Origin: Candidatus Rokuibacteriota bacterium
GTDB lineage: Bacteria; Methylomirabilota; Methylomirabilia; Rokubacteriales; CSP1-6
Assembly: GCA_003220535.1 (NCBI GenBank)
Contig: QHSU01000054.1
Span: 310,001-374,000 of the forward strand
Length of the DNA: 64,000 nucleotides
Reading direction: 5' to 3'
Under the pieces are notes generated by a model that worked only from the letters and a program-made list of their open reading frames with translations, made no database searches and was not told the origin of the DNA. Positions 41,032 through 49,831 of this stretch are shown piece after piece. Numbering within the stretch: position 1 is the stretch's first letter; each line of letters begins with the position of its first letter. A program made the translations under genes and the position numbers.

Positions 41032-43356
41032 TCACTTCGTCTTCGCGCCCTGGATGGCCTGCCACACCCGCTCGGCCGTCGCAGGCATGTCGAGCTGCCG
41101 GACGCCGACGGAGGCGAGCGCGTCGATGACCGCGTTCATGACGGCGGGCAGCGCGCCCACGGTACCGGCCTCGCCCGCACCCTTGGCCCCGAGCGGGTTG
41201 AGCTTCGTCGGCACCGGGTTGCTCTCGATGTGCATGTCGGGGAACGTGTCCCCGCGCGGCATCGCGTAGTCCATGAATGACGCGGTCAGGAGCTGACCGG
41301 ACTCCCGGTCGTACACGACCTGCTCCATGAGCGCCTGCCCCACGCCCTGCGCGACACCGCCGTGGATCTGGCCCTTGAGGGTCACCGGGTTGATGACGGT
41401 CCCCACGTCGTCGACGATCACGTAGCTCACGAGCGCGACGGCGCCCGTGTCGGGATCGATCTCCACCTCGCACACGTGGCAGCCGTTCGGCCAAGTCGCC
41501 TGCTTCGGGGAGAACGTCCCGGTCTCGTAGAGGCCGGGCTCGACCCCCGGCGGGAGCTGGCTCGGCTGGAAGGCGGCGCGCGCGACGTCCCTGAGCACGA
41601 CGGCCCGATCGGTCCCGACCACCCCGAACTTGCCGTCGGCGAACACGACGTCCGCCTCGGCGGCTTCCAGCAGACGCGCCGCGATCTTCTTGCCCTTCGT
41701 GATCACCTTCTCGGCGGCCATCCATAGCGCGGTGCCGCCGATGACGGTCGATCGGGATCCCATCGTGCCCATGCCGAACGCGACCCGGTCCGTGTCCCCG
41801 TCGACGTAGAGCACGTCGGCCGGATCGAGACCGAGTCGCTCGTTGAGGATCTGCTTGAACGTGGTCTCGTGGCCCTGGCCCTGGTTCTTGGAGCCCATGA
41901 GGACGGTCGCGCTCCCGCTCGGCGCGAACCGGATCTCGGCGAACTCCGGCTGAGCGCCGGCCGCCTGCTCGATCGGGTTGACGACGGCCAGGCCGCGCAG
42001 CTTGCCGCGCCGCCGCGCCTCGTCACGCCGGAGGGCGAAGCCGGCGACTTCCCCGAGCTTGACGGCCTTTTCCATGCTCGTCGCAAAATCGCCGCAGTCG
42101 TAGGTCGCCCCCAGCGAATTCTTGTATGGCATCGCCGCGGCCGGGATCAGGTTCTTCCGTCGCAGCTCCACCGGGTCCAGCCCGAGCTCGCGGGCGGTGT
42201 CGTCGATCAGACGCTCGAGGACGTAGGTCGCCTCCGGCCGGCCGGCGCCCCTGTACGGTGCCGTCGAGTTCGTGTTGGTCATGACGCTCGTCACGTGCAC
42301 GTAGGCGGTCGGGAACGTGTAGACGCCGACCAGCGTCACCACGTTGCTGAAGGTGGCGAGTAGATTCCGGTCCGAGGAGACATAGGCGCCGACGTTGGCG
42401 AGGGTGTGGACGCGCATGGCGAGGAAGCGGCCCTCGGCGTCCAGGGCGAGCTCGGCGTCGCTCACGTTGTCCCGCGCGTGCTCGTCGGCGAGGATCGCCT
42501 CGCGCCGCTCGCACGTCCACTTGACCGGCCGGCGAAGCTTCCGCGCCGCCCACAGGACGAGCTTGTGCTCGGGGTACTGCCAGCCCTTGGTCCCGAAGGC
42601 GCCGCCGACGTCCCCGGCGACGACGCGGATCTTGTGCTCGGGGACCTTGAAGATGTTGCTCGCCAGCGCGTTCCTGACCCGATGCGGGTACTGGACGTCC
42701 GCGTAGAGCGTGTACCGGTCTTCGCTCGCGTCGTAGACGCCGAGCGAGCCCCGGGGCTCCATGAACTGCGCGTGGACCCGCGTGATGACGTAGCGGCGGC
42801 GGACGACGCGATGGGCCTTCGCGAAGGCTGCTTCGGTCGCCGCTCGGTCGCCGGACTCGAAGACGTTGCAGATGTTGTCGGGACACTCGTCCCAGACCGG
42901 AGGAGCCCCGGGCCGGGTCGCCTCCGCCGTCGCGGTCACCGACGGCAGAGGCTCGTAGTCGACCTGGACGAGGTCCGCCGCGTCCTCGGCCTGCGCGCGT
43001 GTCTCGGCGACGACGAGGGCGATCGGGTCGCCCACGTACCGCACGCGGTCCCGGGTGAGGCCACGGTGCGGGCGGGCGAACATCGGTGAGCCATCCGGGC
43101 GCTTGCGCTTCAGCGTCATGGTCATCGTGCCGAGGCCGTCGACGTCGGCGCCCGTGAAGACGGCGAGGACCCCGGGCGCACGGAGCGCCGCCGACGCGTC
43201 GACGGTACCCAGCCGGGCATGCGCATGCAGCGAGCGCACGATGACGGCGTGGGCCTGGCCCGGGACGTTGACGTCGTCGAGGTACCGGCCGGCGCCGCGC
43301 AGGAGCCGGACGTCCTCGACCCGTTTGATGCCTTGCCCGATTCCGAACTGCCCCAT
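41032..43356 (-). CDS. xanthine dehydrogenase/CoxL-type molybdopterin-binding large subunit
   Basis: The 774-residue protein has the molybdenum-hydroxylase large-subunit pattern: KRVEDVRLLRGAGRYLDDV at the N-terminus, DVGGAFGTKGWQYPE, APYRGAGRPEATYVLERLIDD and the catalytic-Glu motif KGAGEAGTVGALPAV near the end. The CO-dehydrogenase loop is absent, so it is an aldehyde/purine/heterocycle-type oxidoreductase of unknown substrate. No FAD or 2Fe-2S subunit gene is adjacent. The ATG at 43356 is nine bases after AGGAG, whereas the GTG at 43362 is too close. A G-run hairpin repeat separates it from the binding-protein gene upstream. Confidence 0.85.
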   Translation of the reverse strand: MGQFGIGQGIKRVEDVRLLRGAGRYLDDVNVPGQAHAVIVRSLHAHARLGTVDASAALRAPGVLAVFTGADVDGLGTMTMTLKRKRPDGSPMFARPHRGLTRDRVRYVGDPIALVVAETRAQAEDAADLVQVDYEPLPSVTATAEATRPGAPPVWDECPDNICNVFESGDRAATEAAFAKAHRVVRRRYVITRVHAQFMEPRGSLGVYDASEDRYTLYADVQYPHRVRNALASNIFKVPEHKIRVVAGDVGGAFGTKGWQYPEHKLVLWAARKLRRPVKWTCERREAILADEHARDNVSDAELALDAEGRFLAMRVHTLANVGAYVSSDRNLLATFSNVVTLVGVYTFPTAYVHVTSVMTNTNSTAPYRGAGRPEATYVLERLIDDTARELGLDPVELRRKNLIPAAAMPYKNSLGATYDCGDFATSMEKAVKLGEVAGFALRRDEARRRGKLRGLAVVNPIEQAAGAQPEFAEIRFAPSGSATVLMGSKNQGQGHETTFKQILNERLGLDPADVLYVDGDTDRVAFGMGTMGSRSTVIGGTALWMAAEKVITKGKKIAARLLEAAEADVVFADGKFGVVGTDRAVVLRDVARAAFQPSQLPPGVEPGLYETGTFSPKQATWPNGCHVCEVEIDPDTGAVALVSYVIVDDVGTVINPVTLKGQIHGGVAQGVGQALMEQVVYDRESGQLLTASFMDYAMPRGDTFPDMHIESNPVPTKLNPLGAKGAGEAGTVGALPAVMNAVIDALASVGVRQLDMPATAERVWQAIQGAKTK

Positions 43357-43378
43357 CGGCACTGTCTCCTCTACTACT

Positions 43379-43440
43379 GGGGGGGAGCGAGTGCCGCTCC
43401 TCCCCCAGACCCCCCCACCACCTCGGTCACCCCAGACCCC
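43379..43440 (+). repeat. G-run hairpin repeat, copy E
   Basis: GGGGGGGAGCG, a short AG spacer, TGCCGCTCC, C-run, AGAC, C-run and CACC appear in the same order as in copies A and D. A degenerate second AGACCCCCCACC follows at about 43433. A partial copy (GGGGGGAGCAGGCGAGCG) also forms the end of the adjacent binding-protein frame at about 43498-43515. The G-run arm lies on the strand opposite to both flanking genes. Confidence 0.75.
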
Positions 43441-43493
43441 CCACCGTTTCGAACATCAGCGAACGCACGGCGCCGCGATTCTATCCGTCTCGG

Positions 43494-44704
43494 TCATGGG
43501 GGGAGCAGGCGAGCGCCGGGAGCCGCGAATTCCTTCGGCCATACCACGACCCATTTGCCGTCCTGGACTTGCTTCACCTTCGTGAGATCGTCGCCGTAGT
43601 TGTTCGGGCCGTCGAAGCGGAACCGACCCACGATCGTCTGGACCTGGTTCTTCCGGAGCCATTGCGCCAGCGCCTTGTCGTCGAGGCTCTTGGTGGCGGT
43701 CACCGCCGCCTCGAGCATCTGCCAGGCCGCGTACGAGCCGGCGGCCTGCGTGTCGACATTCGTGTAAGGCACGCCGGCTTTCGCCGCGCGCTCGTGGTAG
43801 AGCGTCGCGAACCGGGCAGCGACCGGGTTGTTCGTGAACGGCGGGTGCTCCTCGAAGAACGTGCTGGAGAGGGCGAGCTTGGCCTCCGGCGCCAGCGCCA
43901 TGGGGCCCGGCGCGGGGAAGAGGTGGAAGTGCCGCCGGGGCGAATAATCGAGCCGCTTGAGCTCTTCCAGGACCAGGTTGCCGTCGAGGCCGAGCGCGCC
44001 CACCCAGAGCAGGTCCGGATTGGCGTCCTTGACGCGCGCGGCGATCGGACCGAAGTCACGCGTTCCGAACTCGTACTCCAGGTAGAGCAGCACTTTCAGC
44101 CCGCGCTGGATCGCGACGTCGCGGGCCCCCGAGGATTGGAACTGGGCCGACGGGAACTTGCTGGTGATGATCGCGACGGTCTTCGGCGGGTTCACGGTCG
44201 CGGCCACTGCGTCGAAGACCACGCCCGGCACCGTGCGGCTCGGCTCGGGCCCGAAGGGCGCCGCCGGGAAGTGCATCTCGTACTTCGCGAGATGCGGCAT
44301 GCCGAAGCTATGGTGAATGAGCATCTTCTGATAGCGCTGGGCCACGCCCATCGCGGCGATGATCGCGCCTGTCGCGTAGGGGCCATGAGCAGATCGACCT
44401 TGTCCACGGTGATGAGCTTCTCGTAGAGAGTCCGCGTGATCTCGGGCTTGGACTGATCGTCCAGCAGCACCCACTCGACGGGACGACCGAGCAGGCCGTG
44501 GCCGCGGTTCAGCTCCTCGATGTAGATCTCGGCGGTGATCTTGTGCAGGAGCGCCGTCGCGGCGAGCGGTCCCGTGAGTGCGAGCGTGCCGCCGATCCGG
44601 ATCGGCGGGCCGGCGGGCGCCCCGACCGCGGTCGCGACCAGGGCGAAGGCTAGGACCGCGGCCAGCCCACTCGTGAGACCCCGGGTCATCCGCGCAGTGA
44701 CCAT
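43494..44704 (-). pseudogene. branched-chain-type ABC substrate-binding protein with one frameshift
   Basis: From ATG 44704 a signal peptide (LAAVLAFALVATAVGAPAG) leads to IRIGGTLALTGPLAATALLH and VEWVLLDDQSKPEITRTLYE. Near 44387 the frame must change from DKVDLLMAP to PYATGAIIAAMGVAQRYQK, where one G appears to be missing in ATGGCCCC. The rest, to the stop at 43494, is an intact type I binding-protein C-terminal half. With the base restored it would be about 400 residues. A homopolymer consensus error is quite likely. Its C-terminal residues ARLLPP are encoded by part of a G-run repeat. Confidence 0.78.
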
Positions 44705-44858
44705 CTCCCTCCCTCGTCCTCCCTCCCTCGTCGCATGGACGTCGCACCGGATCTGCCGGCGCGTCGAGCAGGCATTGCGTCGGACGTCGGCGGGCAGTGC
44801 ACGAGCGATCGTCGCGAGCCTAACCGGGCGGGGAGCGGCGAGTCAAGGGGCGGAAGCG

Positions 44859-45440
44859 TCAGGACGGCGACTTCAACTTCGCGACCAGCCGCGCGTACGA
44901 GCTGGTTCGGATGATCTGGTCGAACTGGGCGCGATAGTTCGCGACGAGGCTCACGCCCTCGATCTGGACGTCGTAGATCAGCCACCGGTCGCCCCGGCGG
45001 AGCATCCGATAGTCGACCGGCAGCTCGCGATTGTTCTTGTCGAGCACTTTCGTCCGGACGGTGGCCTGCTCGCCTTCCACGGACTCGCCGACGTAGGTGA
45101 CGCGCTCGCCGTTGTAGCGCTCGAGCGTCGCGATATAGGAACGCTCGAGCAGATCGTGGAAGAGGCGAACGAACTCTTCGCGTTCGGCATCCGTGCGGTC
45201 TTGCCAGTGGCGCCCGAGCGCCCGCCGCGCCATCTCGGGCCAGTCGAAGATCGGGTTCGTGATCTCGGCGAGCGTGGCTCGCCGCTCTGCGGTCTTGGCG
45301 GCGCTCTTGAGTTTTGGATCCGCCAGCACCTGGATGACGCGATCGATGCCCACCTTGAGCTGTTCGGTCGGCGGGCCGGCCAGCGCGCTCGAGGCCCCTC
45401 CGAGGACGAGACAGGCCACGAGGACGCCGACACGCCTCAC
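44859..45440 (-). CDS. mlaC: MlaC/Ttg2D-family phospholipid-binding protein
   Basis: The 193-residue protein has a signal peptide (RVGVLVACLVLGGASSALA) and the MlaC fold: VGIDRVIQVLADPKLKS, ITNPIFDWPEMARRALG, REEFVRLFHDLLERSYIA and WLIYDVQIEGVSLVANYRAQF. MlaC ferries phospholipids between the outer membrane and the inner-membrane MlaFEDB complex, so this cell should be diderm. None of the other mla genes is here. Instead it overlaps a receiver-domain gene by 4 nt, and this unit is preceded by a sigma54-type promoter. Confidence 0.88.
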   Translation of the reverse strand: MRRVGVLVACLVLGGASSALAGPPTEQLKVGIDRVIQVLADPKLKSAAKTAERRATLAEITNPIFDWPEMARRALGRHWQDRTDAEREEFVRLFHDLLERSYIATLERYNGERVTYVGESVEGEQATVRTKVLDKNNRELPVDYRMLRRGDRWLIYDVQIEGVSLVANYRAQFDQIIRTSSYARLVAKLKSPS

Positions 45441-45832
45441 CGGACGGACCGCCGCCCCTGACGGGACGTCAGGGCCGCCAGCTCGTCGCGCAGCCGAGAG
45501 AAATCCACGGGCTTCTCGAGCACCGCCTGCACGCCGTCCTCCGTCATGTATCGCGGCACGTCTTCCGCGAAGCTCGAGAGCACGATCCCGGACGTGGCCG
45601 GCCAGTATCGCCGCGCGAAACGAAGAAGGTCGAGCACGTTGAGCGTGACGTGGCGTTCGGGCCGGACGTCGTCATCCAGCAAGAGCACATCGAAGGTCTG
45701 CGCGAAGATACTCGCGAATCCCACCCACATGTCCTCGGCGACGCAGACGTCATATCCGTCGGACGAGAGGATTGTCCGCAAGCCCTCCCGGGCGTGACGC
45801 TCCCGCTCGACCACGAGGATCCGTAGCGACAT
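45437..45832 (-). CDS. single-domain receiver protein with altered acidic pocket
   Basis: The 131-residue protein is a lone receiver fold: LRILVVERERHAREGLRTIL, FDVLLLDDDVRPE with the phospho-acceptor Asp, SGIVLSSFAED and a Lys in AVLEKPVDFSRL. The usual Asp-Asp pair after strand 1 reads Glu-Arg-Glu, so metal binding and phosphorylation may be altered. No output domain is attached. It is the first gene of a two-gene unit with mlaC (ATGA overlap) and has a sigma54-type promoter about 24 nt upstream, next to the kinase/activator operon. Confidence 0.8.
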   Translation of the reverse strand: MSLRILVVERERHAREGLRTILSSDGYDVCVAEDMWVGFASIFAQTFDVLLLDDDVRPERHVTLNVLDLLRFARRYWPATSGIVLSSFAEDVPRYMTEDGVQAVLEKPVDFSRLRDELAALTSRQGRRSVR

Positions 45833-45855
45833 CTGAAGGCCTCACCGCCATGCAC

Positions 45856-45871
45856 AGCAACCCTCGTGCCC
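45856..45871 (-). promoter_or_regulatory. sigma54-type promoter of the receiver-mlaC unit
   Basis: On the minus strand the bases are GGGCACGAGGGTTGCT, one mismatch (first base) from TGGCACG-N4-TTGCW, with the GG and GC doublets and spacing intact. A start near 45845 would leave a 13-nt leader before ATG 45832. Confidence 0.6.
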
Positions 45872-45968
45872 GAGTCGAGGGCACGGCGAGGCTGGAACCT
45901 AAGTATTGGAAACCCTTGAAGAGCTGCGGGGAGGAAAGGTCGAAACATCGGCGACCTATCGGCGACCT

Positions 45969-45983
45969 GTATAAGACCTACAC
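45969..45983. promoter_or_regulatory. degenerate GTGTAA-N3-TTACAC site and adjacent direct repeats
   Basis: GTATAAGACCTACAC has two mismatches to the consensus palindrome, so it is weak alone, but its centre is about 130 bp upstream of the predicted start of the sigma54 promoter at 45856-45871. Two adjacent direct copies of ATCGGCGACCT lie at about 45946-45967 and could add binding sites. Confidence 0.35.
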
Positions 45984-45990
45984 CCGTTCC

Positions 45991-46503
45991 TTACTTCGTC
46001 GTGCCCCCCAGGTCGTCGGTCAGGGCCCGCGCCTTGCTCGCAAGGTTGGCCGCGCGCTGGTAGTCGCGCTGGCCGAGCGCAGTCCGAGCCTGGTCCAGGA
46101 AATTCTTCGCAGTCCGGATGGTCTCTTGCTGCCGCGGCTTCATCTGTCGCCCTTCCAGCTCGCCCAGCAACTTCTCCACGTCGCCGATGTTCTGCCGGGC
46201 GGCCTCCAGGAGCCGTTGCTCTTCCTCGGCTGACAGCTCGGGTCGAAGCGGGCCTTTAGACGGCGTTCGGTGCGCCGCGGGCGGAGGAGCCGCAGGCGTC
46301 GCGTCAGGCGACGCAGGCGCAGCAGGGGCCGCGGGCGGCCCGGGAGGAGCGGGCGGCGCAGGAGCGGCGGGAGATGCAGGGGCCGGCGGCGGTGTGGCCG
46401 TCAACGGTGGGATCGGAGGTCGCTTCACGATCGCGTCGGTCCCGCCGCATCCGTGAAGGAGCGGGAGGAGCAGCATCGACGCGAGCAGAGTCGGTCTGGT
46501 CAC
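45991..46503 (-). CDS. proline/alanine-rich lipoprotein with helical C-terminal domain
   Basis: From GTG 46503, overlapping the kinase stop by 4 nt, the product is 170 residues. It has a lipoprotein signal with lipobox LLHGC, a Pro/Ala-rich stretch of about 55 residues that could span peptidoglycan, and a charged helical domain (LSAEEEQRLLEAARQNIGDV, then QETIRTAKNFLDQARTALGQ and DYQRAANLASKARALTDDL) resembling TPR-type helical pairs. No known family is recognised. It is the last gene of the kinase/activator operon and could be a periplasmic partner of the kinase. Confidence 0.72.
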   Translation of the reverse strand: MTRPTLLASMLLLPLLHGCGGTDAIVKRPPIPPLTATPPPAPASPAAPAPPAPPGPPAAPAAPASPDATPAAPPPAAHRTPSKGPLRPELSAEEEQRLLEAARQNIGDVEKLLGELEGRQMKPRQQETIRTAKNFLDQARTALGQRDYQRAANLASKARALTDDLGGTTK

Positions 46504-48320
46504 ATGCTTGCGGTCGTCGACGAAACCGGCAGCGTCAGGATCATCACCGTGCCGCGGTCGACCACCGAATCGACGTCGATCCGCCCGTCGTGCATCTGGA
46601 TGATGCGATAGACCATCGAGAGCCCGATCCCCGACCCCTGGGCCTTCGTCGTGTAATAGAGCCGGAAGATCCTGTCCAGATCCTCCGGTGGGATGCCCAC
46701 GCCTTCGTCGTTCACGCGCACCTCGACCGCGCCATCGGGCCCGCGGCCGGTCGACAGCGTCACCGTCCCGCCTTTGGGCATCGCCTGGATCGCGTTGGCC
46801 ACGAGATTCGTGCACGCTTGCTGGAGCAGCTCGGCGTCACCCGCGACCGGCGGCAGATCCGAGGCTACGTCCTGGACGATCCGGACCCCGGTGCGCCCGG
46901 CTTCGGGCGCCATGAGCCGCGCTATCTCTGAGAGCATAGCATTCACGTCCACGGGCCCGAGATGGAGCTCGTCGGGACGCACGAATTTGAGGAATCCCTG
47001 CACGACCCGGTCGAGCCGCACGATCTCCTGCGCGATCACGTCCAGGTTCTCGCGAACCGCGGGCTGGCCTCCGCCGAGCCGCGCCTTCAGGAGCTCGAGG
47101 TGAATGCGCATGGCGTTGAGCGGGTTCTTGACCTCGTGGGCCACCCCGGACGTCAGCCGCCCGAGAGCCGCGAGCTTCTGCGAGTACGTCACCAGCGACT
47201 GTACGGCGCGGACCGGATCCAGGTTCCTGAGCGCGAGCACGCCGCCGCCCGGCCGGTCGCCGTCCGGAATCCGGTAGCTCGACACCGCCAGCTCACGAGA
47301 CTGCCCGTCGGGGCACGGCACCTTGACGGCGGCGTTACGGCGCTCGATGCCTCCGTCGAACAGCTCGGCGACCACCGGCGCGAGCGGATGGTCGGCGGGC
47401 AGGAGGCCTTCGATCGCGCCGCCGGCGCCCGAGCCGAGTGCCTGTCCGAGCAACGCCTCGGCAGTCTGGTTGCAGAACACCACCTCTCGCTTCGCGTTCA
47501 GCACGACGACGGCATCCTCGAGGCTGTCGAGGATCCCCTCCATCCGCGCCCGGTCACTCTGCCAGTGCGACTGCTCGGCGTGGACCCGTTCGCCTAGCTG
47601 GTTGACGCGGGCCGCGATCTCCCCCAGCTCGTCGTCTCGCGTCAGCTCGACGGTGGCGCCGTACTCGCCGCGGGCCAGGCGCTCCATCCCCTGCGCGATC
47701 TTCCTGAGCGATTGCAGCAGGAAGTGACCGACCGCGAGCCCGACCACGACGGCGACTCCGAGGGCGACGAGGGCGATCGCGAGGCTGTGGAGCGCGGCCT
47801 GAGTCAGCTCTTGCCGGAGGAGACTGGTGGATACTCCTACCCGCACCGCGCCGAAGGGGCGATCGCCCAGGCGCATCGGCACCTGCGCTTCGTACACCTG
47901 TGGCTCCCCCAGGAGGGAGACGACGATCCCCAGCGTCAACCAGGTCTTCACACGCTCGAGGCTCTCGCGGGGCGGCAGGAGCTCGCCCTCGAGCCTCGGA
48001 TTGCTATGGGCGAGCACGCGGCCCGTCGGATCCACGATGGCCGCGTACACAACGGTGTGTGAGTAGCCGACCATCCCTTCGAGCAAGGCCCGGATCCCCG
48101 GGTCTTGCCTCAGGAGCGCGGGTGAGGGCTGGGGCGAGGCGGCGACGACGCGGGAGCTCTGATGATAGATCTGTCGGGCCATCAGCTCGCCTTCGTCCGC
48201 CGCCACGCCGAGGGCGATCCGCGCCACGCTCGCCAGATGGGCGATCGTCGACCCCACGACCACGAACAGGACCACGACGGCGAGCGCCAGGACCTGCCGC
48301 GCGCGAAGCGTCAGACGCAT
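46500..48320 (-). CDS. membrane sensor histidine kinase (NtrB/AtoS-like, HAMP-PAS-HisKA-HATPase)
   Basis: The 606-residue kinase has a transmembrane segment at about 8-30, a periplasmic domain of about 155 residues, a second segment at about 188-210 (LAIALVALGVAVVVGLAVG), a HAMP region, a PAS-like domain (GILDSLEDAVVVLNAKREVV), the phospho-acceptor His in SGVAHEVKNPLNAMR, the N-box NLVANAIQAMPKGG and ATP lids VNDEGVGIPPED and GSGIGLSMVYRI. It should phosphorylate the sigma54 activator whose gene ends 5 nt upstream. The signal is unknown, but the large periplasmic domain and the adjacent lipoprotein suggest envelope sensing. Confidence 0.88.
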   Translation of the reverse strand: MRLTLRARQVLALAVVVLFVVVGSTIAHLASVARIALGVAADEGELMARQIYHQSSRVVAASPQPSPALLRQDPGIRALLEGMVGYSHTVVYAAIVDPTGRVLAHSNPRLEGELLPPRESLERVKTWLTLGIVVSLLGEPQVYEAQVPMRLGDRPFGAVRVGVSTSLLRQELTQAALHSLAIALVALGVAVVVGLAVGHFLLQSLRKIAQGMERLARGEYGATVELTRDDELGEIAARVNQLGERVHAEQSHWQSDRARMEGILDSLEDAVVVLNAKREVVFCNQTAEALLGQALGSGAGGAIEGLLPADHPLAPVVAELFDGGIERRNAAVKVPCPDGQSRELAVSSYRIPDGDRPGGGVLALRNLDPVRAVQSLVTYSQKLAALGRLTSGVAHEVKNPLNAMRIHLELLKARLGGGQPAVRENLDVIAQEIVRLDRVVQGFLKFVRPDELHLGPVDVNAMLSEIARLMAPEAGRTGVRIVQDVASDLPPVAGDAELLQQACTNLVANAIQAMPKGGTVTLSTGRGPDGAVEVRVNDEGVGIPPEDLDRIFRLYYTTKAQGSGIGLSMVYRIIQMHDGRIDVDSVVDRGTVMILTLPVSSTTASM

Positions 48321-48325
48321 GCGCG

Positions 48326-49831
48326 TCAGGCGTTGTATTTGTGGAGTTTGTTGTGCAGGGTCTTGAGGCTGATGCCCAGAATCTCGGCGGCGCGGGTCTT
48401 GTTGCCTCCGGTCTGCTTGAGCGTCCTCAGGATCAGCTCGCGCTCGGCGTCCTCGACCGTCGTGCCGACCGGGACCACCACCTCGGCCTCGGTGGTCGGC
48501 GCGACCGGCGCGACCGACGTGCCGAGTGGGGGAAGGTGCTCGCCACGGACCAAGTCGCCCGCGCACACGATGACGGCTCGCTCGATCACGTTCCGGAGCT
48601 CGCGCACGTTTCCCGGCCAGCGGTGACGCCGGAGAACGTCGAGGGTATCCTCGTCCACGCCCCGGACGGTCCGTCCGTGACGCTCGTTGAATTCCTCGAC
48701 GAACGCCTGCGCCAGCTCCGAGAGATCCTCCATCCGCTCGCGAAGGGGCGGCAGCCCGATCGCGAAGACGTTGAGTCGATAATAGAGGTCCTCACGCAGG
48801 GCGCCGTCTTGCAGCGCCTTCTGCGGATCTTTGTTGCTCGCCGCGACGACCCGCACGTTGACCTGGACCTCGGCCTTGGCCCCCAGCCGGCGGAACTGTC
48901 CCTCCTGGAGAACCCGAAGGAACTTGGCCTGCGTTCCCGGCTGCATCTCCGCGACTTCGTCCAGGAACAGGGTCCCGCCATCCGCCAGCTCGAAGCAGCC
49001 TTGCCGTCGCTCCACGGCGCCGGTGAACGAGCCTCTCTCATGCCCGAAGATCTCGCTCTCCAGCAAGGTCTCGGGGATGGCCGCACAGTTGACGGCGACG
49101 AACGGCCCCCTCCGGCGTGGTGAGAGCTCGTGCACCGTGCGGGCGACCAGCTCCTTGCCGGTCCCGCTCTCACCCGTGATGAAGAGCGTCGCGTCCGTCG
49201 GCGCGGCGACTTCGACCTGCCGCATGACCTCCATCATTCCCCGCGACGTTCCCACGAGCCGGCCGAATGCCCCGCGCTGGCGCAGCTGACGACGCAGGAG
49301 CTGGACCTCGCGGACGGTCTCGCTCCGCTCCAGGGCCCGGTCGAGCAAGAGTTGAAGGCGCGTCGGGTCCACGGGCTTGGTGAGATAGTCGTAAGCGCCG
49401 TCCTTGATCGCCTGGACGGCGCTTTCAATGCTTCCCTGACCGGTCAGGAAGACCACCGCCGTGGTCGGAAAATCGTGCTTGAACCTGGCCAGCAACTCCA
49501 TCCCGTCGATCCCGGGCATGACGAGGTCGGCGATCACGAGGTCTGGGGCTCGGCCGGCCGCGCGCTCAAGCGCTTCTTGGCCGTCGCCGGCCGAGCTGAC
49601 ATCGTATCCCCAGACCCCCAGGAGATCCTGGAGGCCTTTGCGCGAGGCCGGCTCATCGTCGACGACCAAGATCCGATGATCTTTCATGCGGTCCTTGTGG
49701 CTCGAAGGCTCGGCGGCAGGGGACGCCCCCGTCGCCTCGGGCGCGGCCGTCTGGACGTCCTGGTCCGGCCGTGGCGCGGCCGGCGAGGCCCCACCCGAGG
49801 CCTCAGTGTACCCCAGCGGGACCTTACTCAT
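48326..49831 (-). CDS. sigma54-dependent response regulator (NtrC family)
   Basis: The 501-residue protein has a 45-residue Pro/Ala-rich lead, a receiver domain (HRILVVDDEPASRKGL, phospho-acceptor in VIADLVMPGIDG, Lys in YLTKPVDP), an AAA+ domain with Walker A GESGTGKE, Walker B GGTLFLDEVAEM and RHRWPGNVRELRN, and a Fis-type helix-turn-helix (NKTRAAEILGISLKTLHNKL). The sigma54-contact loop reads GSFTGA instead of GAFTGA. It should activate sigma54 promoters, and candidate targets with a shared upstream palindrome occur in this window. The ATG overlaps the preceding small gene by 4 nt. Confidence 0.9.
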   Translation of the reverse strand: MSKVPLGYTEASGGASPAAPRPDQDVQTAAPEATGASPAAEPSSHKDRMKDHRILVVDDEPASRKGLQDLLGVWGYDVSSAGDGQEALERAAGRAPDLVIADLVMPGIDGMELLARFKHDFPTTAVVFLTGQGSIESAVQAIKDGAYDYLTKPVDPTRLQLLLDRALERSETVREVQLLRRQLRQRGAFGRLVGTSRGMMEVMRQVEVAAPTDATLFITGESGTGKELVARTVHELSPRRRGPFVAVNCAAIPETLLESEIFGHERGSFTGAVERRQGCFELADGGTLFLDEVAEMQPGTQAKFLRVLQEGQFRRLGAKAEVQVNVRVVAASNKDPQKALQDGALREDLYYRLNVFAIGLPPLRERMEDLSELAQAFVEEFNERHGRTVRGVDEDTLDVLRRHRWPGNVRELRNVIERAVIVCAGDLVRGEHLPPLGTSVAPVAPTTEAEVVVPVGTTVEDAERELILRTLKQTGGNKTRAAEILGISLKTLHNKLHKYNA

